A DNA stretch of 64,000 nucleotides, taken from the NCBI GenBank assembly GCA_026075535.2, contig AP026539.1, forward strand, positions 8,618,001-8,682,000, written 5' to 3'. Made by a program: the position numbers and the translations under genes. Below, piece by piece: positions 24,601 through 33,682 of the stretch. The notes beneath the pieces are model-generated. The model was not told where the DNA came from and did no database searches. It worked only from the letters and a program-made list of their open reading frames with translations. The DNA is from Tricholoma matsutake. Taxonomy: Eukaryota > Basidiomycota > Agaricomycetes > Agaricales > Tricholomataceae. Positions within the stretch are counted from its first letter, which is position 1, and each line of letters opens with the position of its first letter.

Positions 24601-24667
24601 CTCTGACTGAAAAGGGCCACATGTATTATGTAAACATGATGTAAACACAATTATCTTGATCACCAAC

Positions 24668-26186
24668 TAGTGTTTTAAGGTCCGGTTCGGTCCAGTTTTT
24701 TGACCCCAAAATGGGCAACCGGCAACCACAACCGGTTGCAACCATCACCCAAATTGGAGCAACCACAACCGAACTGGGTACAACCAGTCCCAGTCGGTTC
24801 AGTTGCCTCCAAAAGACCAGTTAGAACTGGTTTTACCTGCTATTTTTGTCTCTTAAGTAAAATTTGTATCATATTAAATAAAACTAATTAAAAGACACCC
24901 CGCGAGCAGGTGCTCGCGGTGGTGACAGGTTGTTAATAGAATGAATAAAAATAAAAGTAAGAAAAACAAAAAAACCAACCCCATCATCTCGCATTTCTGG
25001 TGAGAGTGGGGGTCGTTGGTACCATGTCGTTGTCCCCCTGTCCATTGTTATTGTCTCCCCACTGTTCATTTGTCCCCCTTCCCTGCTTGTTCGACTTCCC
25101 ACTGTTCATTGGCGTTGGGCATTGGCATTGGCATTCCCTGGCAGTGGCATTCCCTGGCGATGGCGTTTGGTGGCATGGGCACTCACTGGCATTGGCATTG
25201 GCATTTGGTGGCATTGGCGTTCAGTGGTGTTGGCATTCAGAGGTGTTGGTGTTCGGTGGCATTCAGTGGCATTTGTTGGCATTTGTTGTCATTGGTGTCC
25301 ATCAGCATTTGTCGTCGTCATCATCCTGTGTTCCATCGTCATCAGCACCATCATCTCCCCCTATGAGCAGTGGCTCATAGGCGGGGTGGTGGTGCTGTAC
25401 AATGCAGCATTGGGTGGGGCAGCAGTATGGCCACATTGTCATTGGTGGTGCCCTTGTCATTGTTGCGTTGTTGTCCAGAAATGGGACCTGTTGCCACCCT
25501 GCGAGCAGAGGCTCGCAGCAGCGGCACAGGGCCTGAGAGGGCATGGAGGCGGGAGGTGGGTAACATGACATAAGACTGTAAAAAAAGAGATCAAATTAGT
25601 TAGTATTAATAAAGAAAGATGATACAAAACATACCTGAGGGCCCAAATGACACTAGTCATCGTTTGGGCCCTCTACACTCTCACTTTGCAGGTGGGACTT
25701 CTGAGGTAGGCAGTGGGTGGTGTGGGTGATGGTTGAAGTGGTGTCGTTGATGATTTGTGGCTGTGGGAATCATTAGGCAAAGTGGTGTCACTTTGTTTTT
25801 TGTGGCAGCACATGACCAAAAGGTCTGTGCGCAGCCACAGGGTATATAAACCCTCACCAAATGTATAGTTTTCCTTTGGGCTTGTCCCGTTTTCATTATA
25901 TATTGTGTAAATAGTAGATATTAGTAGTAAGTACATTAGTTTATTGTCTTGTTGTTACTGTAATATCTAGTACATAAGTAATAGTTTGTATACAGTCAGA
26001 AGACCGGTTGCAACTGATTGCAACTGGTTTTTGAATGGTTTTTAAATAATTTTGAATTGAGGCAACCGGCAACCCAACCGACCCCCAAAACTGAGCAACT
26101 GCAACCGACGGTTCGGTTGCATTCAGTTGGGTTCGGTTCGGTTGCAGTCATTTTTTTGGTCCATGCAACCGGACCTTTAAACACTA
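24668..26186. mobile_element. Non-autonomous hAT-like element 1, 8-bp TSD TCACCAAC
   Basis: Ends TAGTGTTTTAAGGTCCGGTT and, inverted, TAGTGTTTAAAGGTCCGGTT. Exact 8-bp duplications TCACCAAC lie at 24660-24667 and 26187-26194. An 8-bp duplication with short imperfect terminal repeats fits the hAT superfamily. Subterminal CAACCGG/CCGGTTG motifs are dense in both ends (24715-24840, 26000-26170), as in transposase-binding ends. It encodes no transposase. The interior holds GGCATT-type hexamers (25100-25310), three GAGC..GCTC palindromes and one hairpin-intron module (25500-25672). Confidence 0.88.
25500..25672 (-). other. Hairpin-intron-palindrome module a
   Basis: Minus order: hairpin with arms AGGGCCCAAATGA / TCGTTTGGGCCCT-type (25672-25638), then a 59-nt intron-like segment 25634-25576 (donor GTATGT, branch TACTAAC, acceptor TTTACAG), then palindrome TGCGAGC/GCTCGCA (25517-25500). 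The order and close spacing match four other copies. Other palindromes of the same type lie at 24901-24918 and 25361-25380. Confidence 0.7.
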
Positions 26187-26195
26187 TCACCAACC

Positions 26196-28010
26196 ATGAC
26201 CATGTCGAACAAAAGTCTCTCAATCTTCAACCCTTTTTCTTTGCAATTGGGCCCGAAAGGGCAACTCCAAATGCAGACACAAGAGATCATTTGGTGCATG
26301 GAGTCCCGATTCCGTCAAGTTTTGTTGGAGTTAGACCAGGAAAACTTTGTAAAACAATGTTGGATGCAAAACATTCTCTATGCCAAGCTTGTATGTTGAG
26401 ATCTTTCCTAAAGGAAGTAAGTATACATCACTGACAAGTATGACAGATGTATGTCATGTCTTGGATAGGCATTGGCACCTCCATCGGCCTTATGATGGAT
26501 GTGCTGATCCTTCTTCGGTCCTTGGCCGACAGTCTTGCCAATGTGAATTTGGACCACCTACCCCTTGGATTACATCTGTCTCTCTTGGCCTCGTTGGATG
26601 ATGGTGTTGCCAGCGATGGTCCTAGCCATCTGGTGGATTCATATGTATGTGATTGGTGGAGCCACAATAGTGAACTGGCACTGGGGAAATTTTTCGCCAG
26701 TGACACCCTGGATAAGCTATCGGCAGTATATCCCTGCCCCTGTGATTACCAGCTCACCACTCACCAATAGCCAGCCAGCAGACAATGCTGCTGATGGCCG
26801 AGCCAACTGCCAATCTTGCATTGACCTGCAGGCTCTCATTGGGGATTTGTTCAATGAAGCATGTGGGATGCGGGACTTCATAGATGGCTGCAAATCATCA
26901 GCAGAGGCTGTGATGAATGCAAATGTCAGGCAATCAGCAGGGTTCCAATGGCTTCATGAGCTAGCCCTGCTCAAGGAGCTTCAGTCCGAACCACATAAGT
27001 TAACAACAGCAGCGGCAGCGGCATCAAAAAACAACCATGGACACGCTGGGAGACGGTCAGCCATAAGAAGACAATTGGAACTGGTATCTGCACATGCACA
27101 GGCTGAACTTGAGCACCTGAAGGCCCTTCCCCCAACCTCCTACAAGTGGACCTGGGGCATTGATATTGCAGAGAATGAGGTTTTAGCAATCAATCAGGCA
27201 ACCAAGGGCAAGGGAAAGGCACAGCATTCTGGGTATGCAGGGTCTCTACATGATGGTGCACAGCAAAAGAAGGAATGGTCAGATGCACCAAGTCTCCCAA
27301 CAGTTGTCTCTGCCTACAGTTGACCACCCACGGTTACTGGTCACGATGCTGGCCTATATTTTTCAGACACTGAATCCAATGTGTCCAATGCTGGGACCGC
27401 TCCCGTTATTCCTGTCCCTGCTCCCATTGCTTCAGTCCCCATTGCCAATGCCGATCTCTCTGCTGCCAATCTCTCTGCTGCCGACGCCAATTCCGATTCC
27501 GTCCCCATTCCCACTACCAATCCCATCCCCACTGCTGCTGCTGATGCTGAGGCACTCATGGTTTGGCAAGGTGAAGATGGTGTAGCAAATGATGCTGATC
27601 AGCATACCACCCTTCAGGCAGCCATGGCATATGGTTCTGATTCATCATCTGCCCCTATGGGTTCCCCAACCAGCATTGATGCTGCTGACTTCTACCTCAA
27701 TGATTCTACCTCTTCATCTCCACCCTCAAATCCCCTATCAGCTTTTGCCACCACATCTGATGTGGCAGATGTTTTTCTCTCATCATCAGACACAGATTCT
27801 ACTGGACCTTGGGGTGAATCCAATGCCAATGCCGATGATGCCAGTGCCGATTCTGACAATTTTAGTGATGAGTCCCCCAGCACCTCCCAGATAGAGCACC
27901 CCACTCCTTCTCGCATCATGCTGCCCATCTATACTCATGCAGACTTTGATTATGTTGATGACACTTGGTTGTGTGGCTCTGATGATATGGACACTACAGA
28001 TGATGGATGA
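26196..28010 (+). pseudogene. Hypothetical gene, helical and acidic, hexamer-rich
   Basis: Exon 1 from ATG 26196 (MTMSNKSLSIFNPFSLQLGP) to a possible donor GTATGT at 26391. A second block at about 26500-26770 includes ELALGKFFASDTLDKLSAVY. The third, about 26750-27323, is helical (CIDLQALIGDLFNEACGMRD, AIRRQLELVSAHAQAELEHL). After a stop at 27323 another frame gives an acidic, Ser/Asp-rich tail ending DDMDTTDDG at 28010, with an Ala-rich hexamer-coded insert (27400-27545). From memory this resembles multi-copy Agaricomycete genes without known function. It follows the KDZ gene on the same strand, the hAT-like element 1 lying between them. Whether it is still a gene is unclear. Confidence 0.45.
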
Positions 28011-28405
28011 TGCTCATTTATTTCATTTACATATTCTATACATGAACATGTAGTAATAATTGTTGGAACACCGAATGATTTCTGCCCAATCCCTAATCCC
28101 GGTGCCAGTGCCATGCTCAATTCTGATGCCAATCACTGATTTCATGAAGGTCTGTATTACGCATCTGCTGCTGCCAATGTCGGTAAATTTTTAATTTCTG
28201 CCAGTGCCAGTGCCGACCCATTTCATAGGTCTGCATACAACAAATGAATGATTGCTAATTGAGGCATTTATCATACATGTCACTATATAACCTTCAGCAT
28301 CAGGAAATTTCCTTAGGCGGCATCGGCAGCATTGACCAACACCAATCGGGTGGGCAAGCTGATCCCATTTGGTAGGTCTGCACTACATAGAAAATCAGTA
28401 TCATT
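28011..28405. other. Gene-free, hexamer-bearing stretch
   Basis: Three short GCCGATGCC/GCCAGTGCC tracts (28095-28135, 28195-28220, 28315-28345) in A/T-rich DNA. No supported gene. Confidence 0.5.
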
Positions 28406-29025
28406 GCCTATAGCTAGGCCATACAGTTTCCTATGCACATCTATCTGTTAGCCTGATGCCGATGCCATATATCTATGCCAATTGCTGTTGCCGAGTACTG
28501 TGTCCAACACTATCTCTGATCTGTATATTAACATTCCTCATAGTGTATCACAAGCAAGAATTGTAAAAGTGTATTCATTTGATACTAGTACATGTTATAC
28601 ATACTATGAGAGCATTCGATGGTGTCCACTGAACCCATATCATTCGGTACACTGTATGCATTTGATAGACTGTATTATTCAGTACATTGTAGCTTACCTA
28701 TCTGTGCCTATAGCTAGGCCATGCAGTTTCCTATGCACATCTATACCAAGACCATTAGCCTGATGCCAATGCTGTATATCTATGCCAATGCCAATGCCAA
28801 TGCCATTGCCATTGCCAAGTACTGTGTCCAACAGTATCTCTGATCTGTATATTAACATTCTTCATAGTGTATCACAAGCAAGAATTGTAAAAGTGTATTC
28901 ATTTGATACTAGTACATGTTATACATACTATGAGAGCATTCGATGGTGTCCACCAAACCTGTATCATTTGATACACTGTATGCATTCGATAGACTGTATT
29001 ATTTGGTACATTGTAGCTTACCTAT
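28406..29025 (+). repeat. Tandem duplication, about 300-bp unit
   Basis: Unit 1 from 28406 and unit 2 from 28706 both start GCCTATAGCTAGGCCAT, pass through a GCCAATGCC hexamer tract of different length, then CTGTGTCCAACA, GTGTATCACAAGCAAG and TTTGATACTAGTACATG. The second copy merges into Gag-only copy B at about 29026. Differences are few and mostly transitions. Short ORFs over it repeat the same peptide and are probably not genes. Confidence 0.88.
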
Positions 29026-29061
29026 CTGCACTGTTGACAGCCACCACTGCTTTGAACCTGC

Positions 29062-30485
29062 CCCCAACAGCTCCCAAACGATGGCACTCACTGCTGGCTC
29101 AACCTACAGCACCCCTGATAACTCCCCAGCCCGTCCTCTCGAGCCCAGAGCCCCACTGTTCTGCCACCATGTCACAACCTACAATGGCAATGAAAACTGT
29201 TGCAACCACCTGTGGAATGACTACTAGGGCAACGACTAGCTGCCAGATGACCGCTACCACCTCATATACTAAGTGCCAGGCCCCAAACAATGTACATAAA
29301 TGGTCTATAGCCCAACAAACGATGTTACGCGAGGATGAGCAAATGTGCTTGTCAAAACATGTTGTTTACTCAATGGAACAACCCTGTTCCCCCCTGAACC
29401 CCAAACAAAGGTTTAGGAAGCCGTCTACAGCCCACAGCTCACCCCAGCTCGATCCCCAGCCCCTTGTCTTGAGCCCAGAGCCCCTCTGTTCCACTGCCAT
29501 GTCACTGATGACATTGATGGCAACTCCTGATGCAGCCAACGCCAAAACAACGAATTGGGCAGCACCTAGCACCCAGACAATGGCTACCACCTCAGAGACC
29601 ACTCACCGAGCCCCAAACGATGCACAGAGCTCGTCCACAGCCCAGCAGCCAGAGTTACATGATGATGAGCAGCTGTGCTTGCTGAAACATCTCGTTTACT
29701 CAATGAAACAAACTTACTCGCCCCAGAATTCCAAATGAAGGCCCAGGAGCCTCCCTACACCATCCAGCTCGCCCCAGCTTGCTCCACAACCTTTCGTTCC
29801 TCAACCTGAACCTACTGCTGCCCCAACATCATCTGTGACACTGCCTGTGTTTCCCACTGCCATCTCATCACCAACAACGATGTCTACAGCCAAGGGATCC
29901 CCTCGTTCACCACCTACACACCCCAGCCAACCCCAGCATGTACAAAAACATGACATTTTGCTGCCTACAACAGCCCTCAATGACAAATACTGATGGCTAC
30001 AAAAAAACGAACTGGCGATGACTGCACCAACCCCTAGACCCCTCCATTCCCCTACCCAGCCCACAAAAAGCTCTATGCTACCCATCTTGCCCATGCTTGA
30101 CTCTAAACAAGCCACTTTACCACCTCCCACACATTTTGACTGGGCTGATGATGCTGTGTCATTACCTGTTGCCCCCAGCACCCTGCTACGAGATATCTCT
30201 GCTCTGAAGACAGGCCGTCCACAGCCGTTTGGGACCCTACAACAATGAACAAGACGGCAACAAGCCCCCCCACAATCTCTTTCGTCTCGATTTTTTTTTC
30301 ATTCAGCTCTGCCATCTCAGACTCCATCTCAACCCTTTATCACCCAATGTCACCCCTCTGGTATTGGACCAGGCAAGCCCATTATTGTTGCCCCTGTTGG
30401 AGTAGCACCTGCACCTGCTGCTTCTGTTCCAAAACTTGACTGGGACCAAGACCCTCACCTTGTTGACTTAAGCCGGGCACTTTGA
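29062..30485 (+). pseudogene. Gag-like protein remnant of copy B
   Basis: An open frame runs to a TGA at about 29738, a second frame covers 30018-30248 and a third continues to about 30480. The composition (Ala, Pro, Thr, Ser) and short anchors (KRWH, FDWADDA, DISALKTGR) match copy C. The duplicated 29330-29720 block suggests slippage or unequal recombination inside the low-complexity half. No enzymatic domain. Confidence 0.7.
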
Positions 30486-30661
30486 GCTCTGGGATGGGCA
30501 CCCCCTTGTTGAGTCTTCTTCTGCTTTATTTTTTCTCAATCATAGAATTTTTTTCGTCACATTGTTTATATTATTCCTATACCTATTGTTCTGCATTCAG
30601 CTTTTTCTTTTGTTTTCTTCCTGTGGCGACGAGGACGTCACCTTTTTTGGAGGTGGGCAAA

Positions 30662-30782
30662 TGGAGTAGGGTGTTTGGGCACCTACTCCAGGTGGTCATG
30701 TGACCATGTAGTCAGTACATGTACATACAGGCTCAGGATATACCATCACTGTCCCTGCCATAGCTATAGGCAGGAGACTCCA
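30662..30782 (+). repeat. 3' LTR of Gag-only copy B
   Basis: Begins TGGAGTAGG and ends GGAGACTCCA (121 bp). Its first 29 bases form a hairpin with arms TGGAGTAGG and CCTACTCCA. GGTCATGTGACC lies at 30694-30705. The copy C LTR has the same plan with arms TGGAGTGGTG and CACCACTCCA. Confidence 0.8.
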
Positions 30783-31041
30783 CTGTGCATCTCCCTATCT
30801 GTAAGGACACTATTGTTCAGTACTTTACACTCCCCCCCCCAGTCTGAGCGGACTCCGCTTGGACACACTCGGACACTTGGACTGTCCTCAGACTTCACTC
30901 GGACTCTGCTCAGACACTCGGACTGCACTTGGACTTTGCTTGGACAACATCAATTGTGCATTTATTTACACCTTTAAAGTACTGTCCAAGTAAAGTCTGA
31001 GTTCCAGACTTAGAGAAATTCTTATAAGTCTCACAAAATAA

Positions 31042-31130
31042 TGTGTGCACAGCAGGAATTGAACCAACAGACTTCTGGACTAGCAATCACATGATGACCA
31101 AACATGCACACTCTCCCACTTAAGCCAAGT
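31042..31130 (-). other. tRNA-like segment (A and B boxes), not a working tRNA
   Basis: Minus strand: TGGCTTAAGTGG (31127-31116) fits a pol III A box and GGTTCAATTCC (31065-31055) fits the B box, about 50 nt apart as in tRNA genes. The 3' half resembles serine-type tRNAs. The T stem is mismatched, so I do not call a tRNA. It lies just inside hAT-like element 2, inverted relative to 38612-38703. Confidence 0.5.
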
Positions 31131-31422
31131 AGTCATTTAAAGTTACATACATTATATCTATTTATTACTGAAATCTAATTTTATATATATCATGAATAGA
31201 TTATTAAATTGACCCCCTCGCATCTGTGTGAGGGGTAATTAATATGTAAAATACTAGGCCCTCCCCTCGTAAGCTGAGGGGAGGGGGGCATAACTATCAA
31301 TTATAAAAATAAATTAAAAACACCCACCACAAGCAGTTGCTCATGGTGGCATTTGTCTCTCCCTGGGTCATCCCCTGGCCATCTCGCTCTCCTGTCCCCA
31401 TTCTTCTCCCCCCCAAACCACC

Positions 31423-31670
31423 CCATGAGCAGATGCTCATAGGCATGGGTGTCCCCACTCTCATCGTCATCTCCCTTCCCCCTTGTCTCCCTTCCCTCTC
31501 ATCTCCTTTCCCCCTTGTCTCCCTTCCCTCTTGTCTCCCTTCCCCCTTGTCTCCCTTCCCCCTTGTTTCCCTTCCCTCTGATCTCCCTTCCCTCTGATCT
31601 CCCTTCCCTCATGTCAACCTTCCCCCTTGTCTCTTCCCCCTCACCTTCCACCCTGTGAGCAGGGGCTCAC
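31423..31670. repeat. GAGC..GCTC palindromes flanking a pyrimidine tract
   Basis: ATGAGCAGATGCTCAT (31425-31440) and GTGAGCAGGGGCTCAC (31655-31670) are perfect or near-perfect palindromes. A third, weaker one lies at 31324-31349. Between them (31462-31640) is a CCCTTCCC/CTTGTCTC tandem. The last palindrome abuts the Ty3 insertion; its CTCAC is the target duplication. Confidence 0.8.
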
Positions 31671-32036
31671 TATAAGGGCAACCTAAGCCTCTAGCAAAGG
31701 GAAATCTGAAGAGAAAACTCTAAGGATCCCCTTGCTGATGCCCAGTATATGTGAAGACGACAAAAATCAAATATAACCTAAAAATAGAAAAAGGCGGAGA
31801 TAGGCGGATCAAGGCCGCCGAATGACATCATACCAAGGGGTATGTGTTGGAAGGGGTACTCCGCCTCTAAATATAAAAGTGTCAACATGTACAAACATGA
31901 TAGCAAGGGAAAATTAGTAATAAAATCTGGAAAAATCATAGAAAATGAAGAATAGAAGGAAATGAGGTGGGGAAAAATATAGGACGAACATAAAAAATAG
32001 GAAAAACACACAGGGCACCCCCCTAGTCCCCTTACA
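31671..32036 (-). repeat. 3' LTR of the 31671-37595 element (short form)
   Basis: In element orientation TGTAAGGGGACTAG...GCCCTTATA. It lacks the 60-bp segment between 20-bp repeats found in the long-form LTRs. It is preceded (32037-32055, minus) by the purine-rich AGAGAGGGGGTGA as primer for second-strand synthesis. Confidence 0.95.
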
Positions 32037-32071
32037 TCACCCCCTCTCTAAGATGCATCGCCCCGATGCAT

Positions 32072-33484
32072 TCAAAATCGTATACGACCAAAGTCCATGA
32101 CTTGAATGCGACGCGGTGCAGCAGTGTGCCGTCGGTGGAATTCCTTGATTAACTGAGGGGCGTTTACATCAGACTCTTCGACCCATGAGTTCTCCTCATA
32201 CCCATAACCCTTCCAATGTACCAAATACTGGAGTTTTCCTTGACGCAAACGGCTGTCCAAGATTGACTCGACTTCATATTGGGGTTCTCCCTCGATCACT
32301 GTAGGTGGTGGTGGTGGGTGTGAATGGCATCCCGGGAACGGATCTGGGGGAGCTGGAAGCAATTTGATGACATGGAAGACGGGATGGAGTCTGGACATGG
32401 AGGCTGGGAGGCGTAGATGATAGGCATGTGTTCCAATGCACTTGACAATGGGGAAAGGTCCCAAGAAGCGATGAGCGAGTTTCTTGGATGGACGTGTAGT
32501 GGAGATGTCACTGGAGTCAAGATAAACTCGATCACCAACCTTGTACTGAGGGGTTGGGGAGTGGCGTTGGTTGTAAAATCGCGCCATGTCATCCTTCGCC
32601 TTTGCTAAGGCTGCCCTTGCCTCCTCCAAGCTATCCCTCATGCGTTCTGTGAACTCATTCACTGTCTCAATGTGTGAGGGAGTTTGGTGAGGTTCAAATC
32701 CCATGCATGGATGTCGTCCAGTGTCTAAGAGGAAAGGGGTCTGTTGAGTGGAAGCATGGACATGGTTGTTGTATCCGAACTTGGCCAAAGGAAGGAGATC
32801 ATCCCAATCGTCCTGGCGTTCATTGACAAAGAGGCAGATGTACTGCTCCAGTTCCTGGTTGACTCACTCCGTCTGGCCATCAGTTTGTGGGTGATAAGCG
32901 GTTGAAGTGAGGAGTTTGATCCCCAGGAGTCGGTACAGCTCACGAGTGAACTCTGCCATGAACTGAGGGCCACAATCCAAGAGGAAGGCACCAGGAAGTC
33001 CATGTTATTTCCACACATGGTGGAGGTAGAGTCAAGCGGCACCTAGGGCACTGACAGTGGTGTGAGTGGGAATGAAGTGAGCACGTTTTCCCACTGAATC
33101 AACTGTGCACATCACCACATCAAACCCGTTTGACTCTGGCAATTCCACCACAAAGTCGACGCTGATGACATCCCAATGACTCTCTGGAACAGGAAGAGGG
33201 TGTAGCTCACCAATAGGCTTGCGACGAGGAACCTTGGTGCGTAAGCAAAGGTCACAAGTGCGACAATACTGACCAATGAGCCATGACATTTGTGGCCACC
33301 AATAGTTCCGTGAGGTGAGCTCCAAGGTCTTCCAGCGTCCGGGGTGGCCAGCAATCTGTGAGTCATGGTGTTGGGATATGATGCACCGGCGAAGGTCTGG
33401 GTCATTGGGAACATAGATGCGATCCCTGAAATACAACAAGTCCTCCTTTTCAGCCCACTCTGCCACACGTAAGGAAAGGGTCAA
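32072..33484 (-). pseudogene. Integrase and chromodomain of the 31671-37595 element
   Basis: Minus strand from 33484: zinc finger HHDSQIAGHPGRWKTLEL...YCRTCDLC, core SVDFVVEL, stop TGA 33032-33034, LLDCGPQF, stop TGA 32864-32866 before VNQELEQ, then 238 open codons (32788-32072) with the C-terminal region (SKKLAHRFLGPFPIVKC) and chromodomain (YEVESILDS, HWKGYGYEENSW). Two Arg-to-stop changes and a Trp/Arg change near VWK separate it from an open frame. Same domain plan as the copy at 1-981. Confidence 0.92.
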
Positions 33485-33682
33485 TCCCTTCCTCAGTTCT
33501 TTAACAGCTCAGGTGACAACATCCTCATGTAAACCGCTATGGTTTGCACAATGAATGTCACATAGGATGTCCCACTCCTCGCCCTGGGGTGCGATGCCTT
33601 CCAGTGCCCAAATGGTGAACAGGTCTGGCTGCAACAGCACAATGTTTTGGTTGTCACCACTGCCATCCCCATGGTCTGCATG

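Larger units (their letters stand above)
17322..24606 (+). pseudogene. KDZ (Kyakuja-Dileera-Zisupton) transposase gene, interrupted
   Basis: Start chosen at ATG 17322 (MSLTRVPYKQKRRSKK, basic) rather than 17241. Exon 1 runs to about 17609, where GTTAGT suggests a splice donor. Bases 17690-18085 hold the Cys/His N-terminal part (HRQNPFHCIECW). An LTR element (18086-21602) splits the gene. After it come an acidic linker, a second Cys region (NFCPACPQVGINIPENWKDD, near 22270), the RNase H-like core with DGNF (22419-22430), an intron near 22554-22635 (donor GTAGGT, acceptor TTCCAG), YDIVCQY (22864-22884), HVHGHKDECF, and GEILESLW (23034-23057) with candidate catalytic Asp, Asp and Glu. The helical C-terminus ends YISPL at 24606. 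Known: KDZ elements are cut-and-paste DNA transposons expanded in Agaricomycetes. Several Arg codons are stops (for example near 22546), so it is dead. Confidence 0.85.
29026..30782 (+). mobile_element. Gag-only LTR retrotransposon, copy B (5' truncated)
   Basis: Plus-strand reading matches the C-terminal half of the copy C Gag-like protein: KRWHSLLAQPTAP near 29075, a repeated block (DDEQLCLLKHLVYSM and DEQMCLSKHVVYSM, two copies where copy C has one), FDWADDAVSLPVAP near 30140, and WDQDPHLVDLSRAL near 30450. It ends in a 121-bp LTR. The capsid part and 5' LTR are missing; upstream is the tandem duplication. Confidence 0.8.

Noticed and set aside
28482..28763. A gene for the 93-aa ORF repeated in the tandem duplication
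   Set aside because: The peptide repeats only because the DNA is duplicated; composition and lack of homology do not support a gene.
31042..31130. A functional tRNA gene
   Set aside because: A and B boxes fit, but the T stem is mismatched and no full cloverleaf forms by eye; reported as tRNA-like only.
31337..31658. Pro/Ser/Leu-rich ORFs at 31.3-31.7 kb
   Set aside because: They come from a CCCTT/GTCTC pyrimidine tandem inside a hAT-like element.
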